DNA of 64,000 bases from Nicoliella spurrieriana (GCF_023380205.1 NZ_CP093361.1:930001-994000); one strand, 5' to 3'; counted from the first letter of the stretch, positions 36,799 through 45,559 are shown. Numbers and translations are program-made. The notes: a model not told the origin generated them from the letters alone.

Positions 36799-36827
36799 TA
36801 TAATTGAATATGTAAGGAGGTAATCAA

Positions 36828-37742
36828 ATGGCAGACCATGAACATGATCACGATCATGCGCTGAGTGGTGGTAAATTTTTATTCGTAACGGTGTTAAATG
36901 CACTGATTACGTTGGTTGAATTTTTAGGGGGAATTTTTGCCGGTAGTTTATCGTTGATTTCGGATGGATTTCATAATTTAGGGGATTCACTATCGGTAGT
37001 GCTTAGCTACTACGCCCATCGCATTAGCGGTCGACCACAGACCAGTAAAAATACGTATGGATTTAAACGGGCGCAGATCATTTCCGCATTTGTTAATTCA
37101 GTCTTTTTGATTGTAGTATCTGGATTCTTGATCATTGAAGCAGTGCAAAAATTAATGCAGCCTGAAAAGGTGGACGGTAGTTTAATGTTCATTGTTGCAA
37201 TTATCAGTACGATTGCAAACTTCATTTCAGCGGTGCTATTGAGCAGGGGCTCAAAGGGCAACCTAAATGTGCGGGCGACTTATTTACACTTCTTGAGTGA
37301 TTCATTATCCTCGGTCGGCATCATCATTGCCGGAATTTTAATTAACGTGTTCGGATGGTACTTTACCGACCCGTTAGTTACAATTATCGTTGCAGTTTAC
37401 ATTATGTTTGAGACTTGGCCAATCATAAAAAAGACGATTTATATTTTAATGCAGGGGGCACCTAGCGTTGATTGCCAAAGCCTTAAAAAGGACATTTTAA
37501 GTGTGGACGGGGTTACCAATGTTCACCATGTTCATATTTGGTCCATCGATGAAAATAGTATTATTTTCTCAGCACACGTTAATATGCACGATATGTTGAT
37601 TAGTGATGCTGAAAAGATCTATCAACCAATTAGCGACCTTTTGAAGCGTAAGTACAATATTGATCACGTCACGATTCAAGCAGAAGTGGAACGGGGAAAG
37701 GAAGAGGATTTCTTCTTTGACCAGGGAACTGATATTAAATAA
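36828..37742 (+). CDS. czcD: Cation diffusion facilitator, CzcD-type metal exporter
   Basis: 304 residues. His/Asp-rich N-terminus (MADHEHDHDHA), six membrane helices, metal site formed by FHNLGD in helix 2 and HFLSD in helix 5 (HxxxD motifs of the zinc-type CDF clade), and a C-terminal cytoplasmic ferredoxin-like domain. Exports Zn2+ or related divalent ions in exchange for protons. SD AAGGAGG. Single gene; metal regulation is possible because a DtxR-family regulator lies 540 bases on, but no direct link is seen. Confidence 0.92.
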   Translation: MADHEHDHDHALSGGKFLFVTVLNALITLVEFLGGIFAGSLSLISDGFHNLGDSLSVVLSYYAHRISGRPQTSKNTYGFKRAQIISAFVNSVFLIVVSGFLIIEAVQKLMQPEKVDGSLMFIVAIISTIANFISAVLLSRGSKGNLNVRATYLHFLSDSLSSVGIIIAGILINVFGWYFTDPLVTIIVAVYIMFETWPIIKKTIYILMQGAPSVDCQSLKKDILSVDGVTNVHHVHIWSIDENSIIFSAHVNMHDMLISDAEKIYQPISDLLKRKYNIDHVTIQAEVERGKEEDFFFDQGTDIK

Positions 37743-37779
37743 AAAAGATTTTCAATCCGATATGGATTGAAAATCTTTT
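37743..37779. terminator. Bidirectional terminator
   Basis: AAAAGATTTTCAATCC / GGATTGAAAATCTTTT perfect stem between convergent genes. Confidence 0.93.
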
Positions 37780-37782
37780 GGG

Positions 37783-38127
37783 TTATAGCCCCCGTTTGAC
37801 ATTGGCGTACTTGTCTTGGTACCAAAGATCCCAACTTTTTTCAACGTTACCGTTATCAAAGTATTTTTGGTCGATATTTTCTAATAAGTGGGCATACTTT
37901 GTAAAGCGTTCTGAAACCGAGTCGCTAATGATGGTTGATTCTAGATTGAATCGGTTAATATATAGGTCGCGGTTAATATCCTGAACGACACCATCAACAT
38001 CGTAATTAGCAATTAATTCCATGTTATTATTGGCGTATTGATGCACATAGAAAATTGCGAAATTCTTTACTGCAGTCTGCTTAGCTGAATCGCTAAGGTC
38101 CTTAAAGTCAAATAATTTATCACTCAT
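37783..38127 (-). CDS. Hypothetical protein, 114 aa
   Basis: Not recognised. Acidic, aromatic-rich soluble protein (FYVHQYANNN, YQDKYANVKRGL), probably helical, no signal or membrane segment. AGGGGAG SD about 10 bases before the ATG, and a perfect terminator immediately after the stop. Divergent from the MntR-like gene with a 155-base gap. Its terminator and SD make a real gene likely. Confidence 0.65.
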   Translation of the reverse strand: MSDKLFDFKDLSDSAKQTAVKNFAIFYVHQYANNNMELIANYDVDGVVQDINRDLYINRFNLESTIISDSVSERFTKYAHLLENIDQKYFDNGNVEKSWDLWYQDKYANVKRGL

Positions 38128-38229
38128 AATATCATAACTCCCCTGGCTAACAAAGCGTAACCATTTATTTAGGCACTAATTTGCTGTATAATCTAATTAT
38201 ATATTGGAAAGTTATTTTCGTAAAACAAA

Positions 38230-38252
38230 ACGGAACCTTTATCCGTATTTTT
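38230..38252 (+). promoter_or_regulatory. Short hairpin with T-run in the mntR-like leader
   Basis: ACGGA-acctttA-TCCGT followed by ATTTTTTT, between a TATAAT (38187-38192) and the gene start at 38283. Reads as a small intrinsic terminator; could attenuate the regulator gene. Confidence 0.4.
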
Positions 38253-38282
38253 TTATGGAATAGTTAGAAATAGGTGAAATAA

Positions 38283-38939
38283 ATGAGTCCAATGAAGGAA
38301 GATTATCTTAAAATCATTTTCGAGCTTGGTGGAACGACTAAAAAAGTCTCCAACAAAAGAATCTCGATTGGACTAAATATCGCCGCGGGTTCAGTTACTG
38401 AAATGGTTAATAAGCTAGTTGAAGAGGGGTTAGTTGCCCATGAGCCTTACTCGGGAGTTTCATTGACTCCCGCGGGAGTCAAACTAGCCGAATCACTAGT
38501 TCGGAAGCATCGAATCTGGGAGACCTTTTTGGTGCAGGAGTTAAATTATGACTTACCTGATGTTCATAATGAAGCTGAACAGTTGGAACACGTGACTAGT
38601 CCCAAGTTATTAGAGGCACTGGATGCTAAGTTGGGCCATCCCACCCACTGTCCACACGGTGGTGTGATTCCGACCGCTAGTGGTAAATACTCCGAGGATA
38701 GCCACACCCTATTGAATGATGCTCCAGACGGTTCGGTGGTTGTGGTCGATCGCTTCATCGATAACCACGATCTACTAACTTACCTCGGTGATATTCAATT
38801 AGATATTGGTGATAAATTGAAGGTAATTGATCACGCTCCATTTGAGGGCCCAATGAAGGTGATCAACATTACTGATGACCAAGAGATTTCAATTAGTTAT
38901 AAGGCTTCACACTATGTCTTTATCAAACCAGTTGAATAG
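38283..38939 (+). CDS. DtxR/MntR-family metal-dependent transcriptional regulator
   Basis: 218 residues. N-terminal winged helix (residues 1-70, MKEDYLKIIFELGGTTKKVS then a recognition helix ending EMVNKLVEEGLV), dimerisation and metal-binding domain (HRIWETFLV, HNEAEQLEHV carrying the ligand Glu/His set), and a C-terminal FeoA/SH3-like domain of about 75 residues. Represses metal-uptake genes when Mn2+ or Fe2+ is plentiful. No uptake gene (mntH, sitABC) is next to it. SD AGGTGA. Metal specificity is not readable. Confidence 0.9.
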   Translation: MSPMKEDYLKIIFELGGTTKKVSNKRISIGLNIAAGSVTEMVNKLVEEGLVAHEPYSGVSLTPAGVKLAESLVRKHRIWETFLVQELNYDLPDVHNEAEQLEHVTSPKLLEALDAKLGHPTHCPHGGVIPTASGKYSEDSHTLLNDAPDGSVVVVDRFIDNHDLLTYLGDIQLDIGDKLKVIDHAPFEGPMKVINITDDQEISISYKASHYVFIKPVE

Positions 38940-38947
38940 ATGATTTT

Positions 38948-38975
38948 AAAAGGGCGCCCGAATGGGAGCTCTTTT
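38948..38975 (+). terminator. Terminator after the DtxR-family regulator
   Basis: AAAAGgGCgCCC / GGGaGCtCTTTT with imperfect pairing and a GAAT loop. Confidence 0.6.
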
Positions 38976-39009
38976 GTACATATAAGTGCATTTAATGGAG
39001 GGGTTAGCT

Positions 39010-39771
39010 TTGCCAAAGCCACGGACAAAAAAAGACGTATTAGTTGTTGAAACCTGCTTATTGGTGGGGAAGATTATGATTGAAAATGGTTCTGAAATGA
39101 GCCGGGTCACCGATACGCTTTACCGCATTGCTGAAAATGCTCAAGCATACCAAGCACGGGCCTACGTTACACTTACTGGGATTATGATGTCACCCAGTAG
39201 TAAAATTGGGGCGCAGGTTGCGGTAATTGAAAAGCGGACGTTTAATTTAGAGAAGGTTTCGTTAGTCAATGATTACTCAAGACAGTTCGCGGCCCATAAA
39301 ATCACCCTGCAGGAATTTTATAATCGATTGGCGTTGATCGAAAAGAACGTGAAGGATTATCCATTTTGGTTACAAACCCTTTCTGCGGCGGTTATTAGTG
39401 GGACCTTGGAAGTGGTGTTTCGAAATAACATTCCTGATTTTTGGGCTGCATGTATCGTCGGCATGCTGGGATGGATTGCGTATTACATGATTAATAAGTA
39501 TATTGCAGTGCAATTTATTAGTGAATTTTTAGCAGCGTTCGTCGTGGCGATTGCTTCAATTATGTTGATTAAGTTACACTTTGCCAATAGTATTGATGAT
39601 TTAATCATTGGTGGAATCATGCCACTTGTGCCGGGGGTCCCGATTACAAATGCAGTTCGCGATGCACTATCCGGAAATCTAGTTAGTGGTCCCGCACGGG
39701 GGATTGAGGCGTTAATGATTGCCTGTGCCCTAGGGTTTGGGGTCGCATTAGCAATTACAATATTTAAGTAG
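39010..39771 (+). CDS. Threonine/serine exporter, large subunit (ThrE N-terminal half)
   Basis: About 253 residues from a TTG start at 39010, which stands 6 bases after GGAGGGG; the GTG at 38986 is in frame but has no SD. Soluble N-terminal region (DVLVVETCLLVGKIMIENGSEMSRV), then about five membrane helices with GGIMPLVPGVPITNAVRDAL, the ThrE_N/DUF1212 hallmark. In actinobacteria ThrE is one chain; here it is split. Exports Thr/Ser or other small metabolites. Confidence 0.88.
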   Translation: MPKPRTKKDVLVVETCLLVGKIMIENGSEMSRVTDTLYRIAENAQAYQARAYVTLTGIMMSPSSKIGAQVAVIEKRTFNLEKVSLVNDYSRQFAAHKITLQEFYNRLALIEKNVKDYPFWLQTLSAAVISGTLEVVFRNNIPDFWAACIVGMLGWIAYYMINKYIAVQFISEFLAAFVVAIASIMLIKLHFANSIDDLIIGGIMPLVPGVPITNAVRDALSGNLVSGPARGIEALMIACALGFGVALAITIFK

Positions 39772-39781
39772 GGGTATTTAA

Positions 39782-40288
39782 ATGATTTTTGTAAATATTT
39801 TCTTCGTATACATTGCAACGATTTGTTTTGGAATCTTAGTTAACGTTCCCCACCGGGCTTTAAACCTTGATGGCATTGTAGGGGTGTTGGGATGGTTAGT
39901 TTATTATATCTACATTAATGCTTTCGGCAGCAGTAGCTATATTGGAGCAAATTTCTTTGGGACCCTTACGATCGGGATTGCCGGTATTTTAGCCTCCCGC
40001 TATAAAAAACTACCGGTGATTATTTTCAATATTCCAGGTCTAGTACCGCTGGTGCCCGGCGGACAAGCATACCAAGTCATGCGGGACATGGCTTTGAATG
40101 ACTACGGATTAGCCAAGTTTAATTTTTTACAGGTAGCCTTTATTGCTGGATCCATCTCCGCGGGGTTCTTAGTGGCTGAAGTTTTGAACCAGTTGGTTTT
40201 TAAGGCGCGTCATTATCGTTCGCCCCGTCATTACCATCGTGAAAAAGTTCGTGAAAAAGCAGAAAATGAAAAAAGACGTAACTCCTAA
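39782..40288 (+). CDS. Threonine/serine exporter, small subunit (ThrE C-terminal half)
   Basis: 168 residues, about four to five membrane helices (DUF3815/ThrE_2) with PGLVPLVPGGQAYQVMRDM, a sequence parallel to the GIMPLVPGVPITN motif of its partner. Basic C-terminal tail (RHYHREKVREKAENEKRR). Starts 10 bases after the large-subunit stop. Its stop codon lies in the loop of the terminator. Confidence 0.86.
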   Translation: MIFVNIFFVYIATICFGILVNVPHRALNLDGIVGVLGWLVYYIYINAFGSSSYIGANFFGTLTIGIAGILASRYKKLPVIIFNIPGLVPLVPGGQAYQVMRDMALNDYGLAKFNFLQVAFIAGSISAGFLVAEVLNQLVFKARHYRSPRHYHREKVREKAENEKRRNS

Positions 40289-40304
40289 TGGAGTTGCGTC
40301 TTTT
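40270..40304. terminator. Bidirectional terminator
   Basis: AAAAGACGtAACTCC / GGAGTTgCGTCTTTT around the stop codon of the ThrE small subunit, between convergent genes. Confidence 0.92.
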
Positions 40305-40306
40305 AA

Positions 40307-40690
40307 CTATGCTTGCGAAAGTCCAATCAAGAAACTGATAATTAATACCAATAGCACAAATGAAGTAATGTATACGTACAACATATCGCGTTCTTTAAAG
40401 AACGAATAAATTGAAACGATTACCCGTAAGACGGGGGTTAAAATTAAACAAAAAATCCCTAACATCATGATGGCATCGGGTTTTAATTGCACCGTTCCAG
40501 CGATGATTTGCTGAAATGAAGTGGGATGGAAGTTACCCGCATAGCCGGTTTTGCCGGTAATGACTAGTAGTAACCACCCGATGAGCATGATGGTTGCTGA
40601 GATGATCACTCCAATTCTGAGAATTTTACCAATGATCAGTTCAATGCTATTCATTTCTTGATTCAGGTGTTCATCTGGTTGTTTGTTCAT
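40307..40690 (-). CDS. DUF1634 family membrane protein
   Basis: 127 residues, three membrane helices (IGVIISATIMLIGWLLLVIT; MLGIFCLILTPVLRVIVSIYSF; YVYITSFVLLVLIISFLIGL). DUF1634 proteins occur next to TauE/SafE permeases, as here. The start overlaps the end of the TauE gene by one base, indicating coupling. Likely an accessory subunit; function unproven. Confidence 0.88.
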   Translation of the reverse strand: MNKQPDEHLNQEMNSIELIIGKILRIGVIISATIMLIGWLLLVITGKTGYAGNFHPTSFQQIIAGTVQLKPDAIMMLGIFCLILTPVLRVIVSIYSFFKERDMLYVYITSFVLLVLIISFLIGLSQA

Positions 40691-41535
40691 TATAGTTTCA
40701 CCCCAAATCCTTGTAGCAACATGTTACCACCAATGTATAAAAGAATCGGGATAAACACAATCCGAATCAACTTGGTGGGGAGGACTTGCATGATTCGCGA
40801 CCCCACAACGGCACCACCTAGAATCCCGAGGGCTAGTGGAACTGCGATTCCTGGTAGGATGGTTCCATTGAAAAAGTAAACGGTGGCACTGGCAGCAGCG
40901 GTGACCCCCATCATTAGGTTACTGGTCGCACTGGATGGCTTGAGTGGCATTTTCATAAAGGTATCCATAGCGATGACTTTAAATGCTCCTGACCCGATTC
41001 CTAACAGTCCACTAGCAAGGCCAGCCCCAAACATTACTGATAAGCCGCCCGGAACGTTTGTGACCTGGTAGTCGATCGTTTGCTTTAGATTCTTGTCGTA
41101 ATAACGCCCGTTCAACTCTAATTTACTAGCTAACGCATCGTCCTTGCCAGTTCCATAGTCGTTAGCTTTCATTCTAAGTTTTCTAACCATGTTGAATCCA
41201 GAAAAAATAAGAAGTAATCCGAATAACACATAGAGGTACTTAGGATTTAACACCCCGGTCAAAAGTGATCCCACTACCGCACCGATGGTGGTGGCAATTT
41301 CTAGAAACATTGCAACTCTGAGGTTTAACACTTCATCCCTTAGGTATGCAATGGTGGAACCAGAGCTAGTGGCAATTACGACGATGATACTAGCCCCAAT
41401 TGCATATTTAATATTAAGGCCGAATCCAAGGGTTAAGACCGGAGTAACGATGATGCCCCCACCTAGACCTAGGATTGCGCCGGCAATTCCAGCCAAAATA
41501 CCGATTACAATCATGATTAAAGCAGTTTCCAGCAT
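40690..41535 (-). CDS. TauE/SafE family sulfite/anion exporter
   Basis: About 281 residues from the ATG at 41535 (SD AGGAGGA); the longer frame adds eight residues without SD. Eight or so membrane helices with duplicated halves: GILAGIAGAILGLGGGIIVTP and ASGLLGIGSGAFKVIAMDTF, each with the Gly-rich family signature. Exports sulfur-containing organic or inorganic anions such as sulfite or sulfoacetate; substrate unknown here. Confidence 0.9.
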   Translation of the reverse strand: MLETALIMIVIGILAGIAGAILGLGGGIIVTPVLTLGFGLNIKYAIGASIIVVIATSSGSTIAYLRDEVLNLRVAMFLEIATTIGAVVGSLLTGVLNPKYLYVLFGLLLIFSGFNMVRKLRMKANDYGTGKDDALASKLELNGRYYDKNLKQTIDYQVTNVPGGLSVMFGAGLASGLLGIGSGAFKVIAMDTFMKMPLKPSSATSNLMMGVTAAASATVYFFNGTILPGIAVPLALGILGGAVVGSRIMQVLPTKLIRIVFIPILLYIGGNMLLQGFGVKL

Positions 41536-41634
41536 GATAATCCTCCTATACATAGACATTTTAATACGCAGTTTATTATATGCTCATTCTTTAAGAATTG
41601 TAAATTATTAGGGGGCGTTCGTTATCAGTTGCTA

Positions 41635-41643
41635 TGTTATAAT
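41635..41643 (+). promoter_or_regulatory. Extended -10 promoter for PAP2 gene
   Basis: TGTTATAAT, a perfect TGnTATAAT element; the -35 region is poor. Lies about 38 bases before the GTG start. Confidence 0.6.
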
Positions 41644-41680
41644 GATATTGGATATTTAATACTATTAGGGGATGAATTAG

Positions 41681-42358
41681 GTGTTAATTAATAAGGACAT
41701 TAACCGCTTGTACCGGTTCCTATTGTCATTTGTGCTTACGATAATTGTTACCGGTGGAGTAATGGCCAGTTCCGGAAGCGGTTATGGGTACCTAGCGTTT
41801 CTGGATTCACTTGCCACTAGTTCCATTCAGGGACATGAACAGGGCTATAAGCAGGTCTTGTACGGGGCGATTTCCTTCTTGGCGAGCCCCAAGATGGATA
41901 TTTTATGGATTGTGATTATTGCATTCTTTCTGTGGACGATTCGCTACCGGATTCCGGCGGTGTGGGCACTTGCTACTTTGCTTAGTGGAAACGTCGTTGG
42001 TGTGATTTTAAAAAAAATCGTTCAAAGGCCCCGGCCACTTCTGCATTCTGCTGCCGATACTGGATTTAGTTATCCCAGCGGCCACGTTTTAGGAACGGTA
42101 TTAGTAGTCAGCGTAATTTGGGTATTATTAATTCCAATGCTTAAGAATCGGCGGACACAGATAGTTGCTAAAACGATTGCCGTCATCTACGTTATATTAG
42201 TGATGATGTCGCGGGTCTTTTTGAACGCTCACTATCCATCAGATACGGTTGGTGCTCTATTAGTCGGGTATACCTGGTTCCAATTTTGTGAATGGCTATA
42301 CTACCACTATGCAGGGAAATTAAACCGCTACCATCCATTTCAAAAGTCTATTTATTAA
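41681..42358 (+). CDS. PAP2-family membrane phosphatase
   Basis: 225 residues, GTG start 9 bases after TTAGGGG. Six membrane helices. The three phosphatase motifs are intact: KKIVQRPRP, YPSGH and SRVFLNAHYPSD. Such enzymes dephosphorylate lipid phosphates; undecaprenyl pyrophosphate recycling (BcrC-like) and phosphatidylglycerophosphate are common substrates, and the choice cannot be made from sequence. Confidence 0.92.
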   Translation: MLINKDINRLYRFLLSFVLTIIVTGGVMASSGSGYGYLAFLDSLATSSIQGHEQGYKQVLYGAISFLASPKMDILWIVIIAFFLWTIRYRIPAVWALATLLSGNVVGVILKKIVQRPRPLLHSAADTGFSYPSGHVLGTVLVVSVIWVLLIPMLKNRRTQIVAKTIAVIYVILVMMSRVFLNAHYPSDTVGALLVGYTWFQFCEWLYYHYAGKLNRYHPFQKSIY

Positions 42359-42361
42359 TAC

Positions 42362-42393
42362 AAAGGCATTGTGGATTATCCACAATGCCTTTT
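42362..42393. terminator. Bidirectional terminator
   Basis: AAAGGCATTGTGGAT / ATCCACAATGCCTTTT between convergent genes. Confidence 0.93.
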
Positions 42394-42396
42394 AGT

Positions 42397-43191
42397 TTAG
42401 AGTTGGTTGAGCCATTCAATTGCCAGTTTGAACCACTCAGCAACATGGGGGTCGTTGCTTTCATTATTCCAAGCAGTTAGTTGGTTGGCCATGGCCATCC
42501 CGTGCCGCCCGTGGTGAAAAACATGGAGCTCATAGTCAATTTGGTTTGCTGCCAACGCTTCGGCATACTTCAATGAGTTCACAGCGGGGACAAATGGATC
42601 ATCGGCGGTATGCCAGATAAAGGTGGGCACGTTAGTCCTAGTGACTCCGTTTTCAGCTGCAGTCAGCTTCGGATTTGCTTCCCAGTCTAAAATTTGCTCT
42701 GGATCCTTTGGAAAGCCAAGGTTTAAATCGATGACCGGATAACTAAGGATGACGGCCTTTGGGGTTAGGTCGTTTTGGGGATGGAAACGGTTTATAAATT
42801 CTGGATCATCATATTGGTTATTAAATGAGCTAACGACAAAGCCACCGATTGAAAATCCGCACACGATGATTTGATTGGGATCAATGTTTAAATCAACGGC
42901 ATGTTGTTTGAGATAATCAACTGATTGGCCCAATTCAATTAGCGGATTTGGCATGAGGGGCCGTTTTTCATTATCAAAACTATAGCGGAGATAAAAGCTT
43001 TGGTAGCCCTGCGCAGCAAAACTAAGTGCAAAACTTTCAGCCTGTTGGTCTGAAATATGGGTAAACGATCCACCTGGGACGATGATGACGGCTGGAAATT
43101 TAAAATGTTGTGAATCTGAATCTGCTTCACGAACGTAGCCCTTTAAATAGGCGTTTGATTGGGGGAATAAAGACTTTTGAATGATTTGCAT
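42397..43191 (-). CDS. Alpha/beta hydrolase, acyl/acetyl esterase-like
   Basis: 264 residues. HGG-like oxyanion region VPGGSFTHIS, nucleophile elbow GFSIGG, acidic residue in HTADDPFVP and catalytic His in HHGRHGMA: the triad layout of the BD-FAE/acetyl-xylan esterase-like group. Cytoplasmic, no signal peptide. SD GGGAGGG. Substrate unknown; might cleave acyl esters or phenolic esters from plant material. Confidence 0.85.
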   Translation of the reverse strand: MQIIQKSLFPQSNAYLKGYVREADSDSQHFKFPAVIIVPGGSFTHISDQQAESFALSFAAQGYQSFYLRYSFDNEKRPLMPNPLIELGQSVDYLKQHAVDLNIDPNQIIVCGFSIGGFVVSSFNNQYDDPEFINRFHPQNDLTPKAVILSYPVIDLNLGFPKDPEQILDWEANPKLTAAENGVTRTNVPTFIWHTADDPFVPAVNSLKYAEALAANQIDYELHVFHHGRHGMAMANQLTAWNNESNDPHVAEWFKLAIEWLNQL

Positions 43192-43253
43192 GGAAAACCC
43201 TCCCTAGGGATAGAATTAATTATATTGTAACTCATTTAATGGAGGTGGGTAAG

Positions 43254-43739
43254 GTGTCATTGATAACGGTTAGGCCATTACTAGCTAGTGATGATCATGC
43301 GTTTTGGCATGTGGTACGATCAAAAGCAGTCGCCAGCGCAGCGGGATTTTCCCCGGCAATTAAGTTAGCAGATGCCCAGGCAATGCTAAATGCTGAATTG
43401 ACGAGCGGGCATGGGTACGCAGTTGCATTTGATCGACAAGTCGTTGGGTTCATTTTTTTATATCCGCAGGTTAGTGCCACAATGCAACCTGATCATTGTA
43501 ACTTAGAAATCGGTTTTCTAATGCATCCGGACTTTCAAAATCGGGGAATCATGGGCAGTGCACTGCAGATTTTATTAGGGCGATTAAGTCGTAACGGGCG
43601 GGTAAAGACCCTGCTGGCAAACGTACAAATAGCGAACGGGGCTTCGCAAAAAATATTGTTGAACAATCATTTTCAACAAGTGGGGCGGTTCGTTAACTTG
43701 AATGGTGAATCGATTGAACAGTTTCAAATAAGTTTGTAA
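43254..43739 (+). CDS. GNAT family N-acetyltransferase
   Basis: About 161 residues from GTG 43254, 8 bases after GGAGG; the ATG at 43239 is in frame but overlaps that SD. Fold runs through ITVRPLLASD (beta-1), NLEIGFLMHPDFQNRGIMGSAL (acetyl-CoA pyrophosphate loop; Q/RxxGxG form is NRGIMG) and a C-terminal GRFVNLNGE. Acetylates an amine of unknown kind. The promoter of the lysine riboswitch overlaps its stop codon. Confidence 0.85.
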   Translation: MSLITVRPLLASDDHAFWHVVRSKAVASAAGFSPAIKLADAQAMLNAELTSGHGYAVAFDRQVVGFIFLYPQVSATMQPDHCNLEIGFLMHPDFQNRGIMGSALQILLGRLSRNGRVKTLLANVQIANGASQKILLNNHFQQVGRFVNLNGESIEQFQISL

Positions 43740-43762
43740 ATAAATATTAAAAAAGATATAAT
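43734..43762 (+). promoter_or_regulatory. Promoter of the lysine riboswitch transcript
   Basis: TTGTAA (overlapping the GNAT stop), 17-base spacer, TATAAT. Confidence 0.7.
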
Positions 43763-43780
43763 ATTATCTATATCAAATTA

Positions 43781-43970
43781 TCTAAGAAGAGGTGCGGGAC
43801 TGATTAGTAACTACTGTGAGTTGAAAAGCAATGTTGACCAGTAGCGAAAGGAATTTCCGCCGAAGTGACAATCGTCTTTTTGCGATTTGAGCTGGGGCTT
43901 GACTTAATAGGTCAAGCACTGTCGTGAGTATTCACGGGGCGCTTTCGATAGTTAGTTAATAGCTAGAGAT
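43781..43970 (+). promoter_or_regulatory. Lysine riboswitch (L box)
   Basis: The conserved L-box elements are in order: AGAGGTGCG, AGTAACTACTG, GGAATTTCCGCCGAAG, CTGGGGCTTGACTT, CTGTCGTGAG and CACGGGGCGCTTTC. These form the five-way junction that binds lysine. A rho-independent terminator follows, then a lysine-permease gene, so lysine would cause early termination. This explains most of the 316-base gap between the GNAT and permease genes. Confidence 0.94.
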
Positions 43971-43974
43971 GAAA

Positions 43975-44011
43975 TCAAAACGCCACTTTGTATAAGCGGG
44001 CGTTTTTATTT
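43975..44011 (+). terminator. Riboswitch terminator
   Basis: AACGCC, loop, GGGCGTT followed by TTTTATTTTT; the left arm overlaps the region expected to compete with P1. Confidence 0.85.
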
Positions 44012-44055
44012 TTGAGTCCAATGCCTTCTTAGAAAAAATCTAGGAGGATATTGAT

Positions 44056-45525
44056 ATGAGTGATGATAAAAATTCGAACGGGGTTAAGAGAAAACTCAAG
44101 ACCCGACATGTTTCAATGATTTCCCTTGGGGGCTCGATTGGAACGGGACTGTTCGTTACTAGTGGTTCGACCGTTTCACAAGCGGGCCCCGGTGGGGCGT
44201 TAGTAGCGTACATCTTAATGGGATTGATGGTGTACTTCCTAATGACTAGTTTAGGTGAAATGGCCACCAACACACCGGTTAGTGGTTCGTTTGCAGAATA
44301 TGCCGGCAAATACGTTGATCCGGCGCTAGGATTTGCAATGGGATGGAATTACTGGTTCAATTGGGCAATTACGGTTGCCGTTGATATTAGTACCGCCGCT
44401 TTGGTAATGAAATTTTGGATGCCGAACGTCCCTAGTTGGATCTTTAGTGGTGGGGTCTTGATCCTGATTTTCTTAATTAATGCTGCCTCTGTGGGTGCAT
44501 TTGGGGAAATTGAGTATTGGATGTCATTAATTAAGGTCGCTACGATTATTATCTTTTTAATCGTTGGGGTATTGACCATCTTTGGAATTATGGGTGGTGG
44601 AACCGCAGTGGGCCTTAGTAACTTTACTTACAAGCAGGCTCCGTTTGTTGGTGGCATCCCAGCAATGCTTTCCGTTTTCGTAGTTGCTGGATTCTCATTT
44701 CAAGGAACTGAATTAGTGGGAATTACCGCTGGTGAATCTGATGATCCTAAGCACAGTGTGCCAAAAGCAATCAGTGAAGTGTTCTGGAGAATCATTTTAT
44801 TTTACATTTTAGCCATCTTTGTAATTGCGGCTTTGATTCCATACACAAGTCCGAACTTACTGGGTTCTAGTGCCAGTGATATTGCGATCAGTCCATTTAC
44901 TTTGGTCTTCAAGCGCGCTGGGTTAGCTGCTGCTGCAGGAATTATGAACGCAGTAATCTTGGTTTCAGTAATTTCATCTGCTAATTCTGGGATGTATGCA
45001 TCAACACGGATGTTATATTCGATGTCTGATGGTGACTTTGCTCCACGGCGATTTGGCAAAACAAATGGTCGCGGAGTGCCATTTGCTTCATTGGTCATTA
45101 CGACCGTGATTGCACTTGCTACATTCATTACTAGCTTTGCGGGTCCAGAAATCTACCTCTGGTTAGTTGCTGCTTCCGGTTTGACTGGTTTTATTGCCTG
45201 GGTGGGAATTGCAATTTCTCACTTTAGATTTAGAAGGGCGTTTGTCAAGCAAGGCCACTCGATCGACGAACTTTCTTACCATGCTAAGTTGTTCCCGATT
45301 GGTCCGGTTCTGACTTTGATCCTATGTATTTTAATTATTGTGGGGCAAGACCTCTCTGCCTTTTCTAATTTTAATTGGAAGGAAATTGGAATTACTTACA
45401 TTAGTGTTCCACTAGTGTTGATTCTATACATTTTCTATAAGGTAAAGAACCACACGAAGTTAATTCCGCTAGATCAAGTGGATGTTAAACCGGTATCAAA
45501 GCAAACCATTGATAGCGAAAAGTAA
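44056..45525 (+). CDS. lysP: Lysine-specific amino acid permease (APC family)
   Basis: 489 residues, twelve membrane helices of the amino acid-polyamine-organocation family. N-terminus RKLKTRHVSMISLGGSIGTGLF is the LysP/yeast-type permease signature, followed by SGSTVSQAGPGGALVAY, and a helix-8 region with SANSGMYASTRMLYSMS. Imports lysine by proton symport. The riboswitch directly upstream gives independent support for lysine as substrate. SD AGGAGG (44041-44046). Ends at a terminator. Confidence 0.94.
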   Translation: MSDDKNSNGVKRKLKTRHVSMISLGGSIGTGLFVTSGSTVSQAGPGGALVAYILMGLMVYFLMTSLGEMATNTPVSGSFAEYAGKYVDPALGFAMGWNYWFNWAITVAVDISTAALVMKFWMPNVPSWIFSGGVLILIFLINAASVGAFGEIEYWMSLIKVATIIIFLIVGVLTIFGIMGGGTAVGLSNFTYKQAPFVGGIPAMLSVFVVAGFSFQGTELVGITAGESDDPKHSVPKAISEVFWRIILFYILAIFVIAALIPYTSPNLLGSSASDIAISPFTLVFKRAGLAAAAGIMNAVILVSVISSANSGMYASTRMLYSMSDGDFAPRRFGKTNGRGVPFASLVITTVIALATFITSFAGPEIYLWLVAASGLTGFIAWVGIAISHFRFRRAFVKQGHSIDELSYHAKLFPIGPVLTLILCILIIVGQDLSAFSNFNWKEIGITYISVPLVLILYIFYKVKNHTKLIPLDQVDVKPVSKQTIDSEK

Positions 45526-45528
45526 TTT

Positions 45529-45559
45529 AAAGGGTTATCCCATTGGGGTAACCTTTTTT
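45529..45559 (+). terminator. Terminator of lysP
   Basis: AAGGGTTAtCCC / GGGgTAACCtTTTTTT. Confidence 0.85.
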
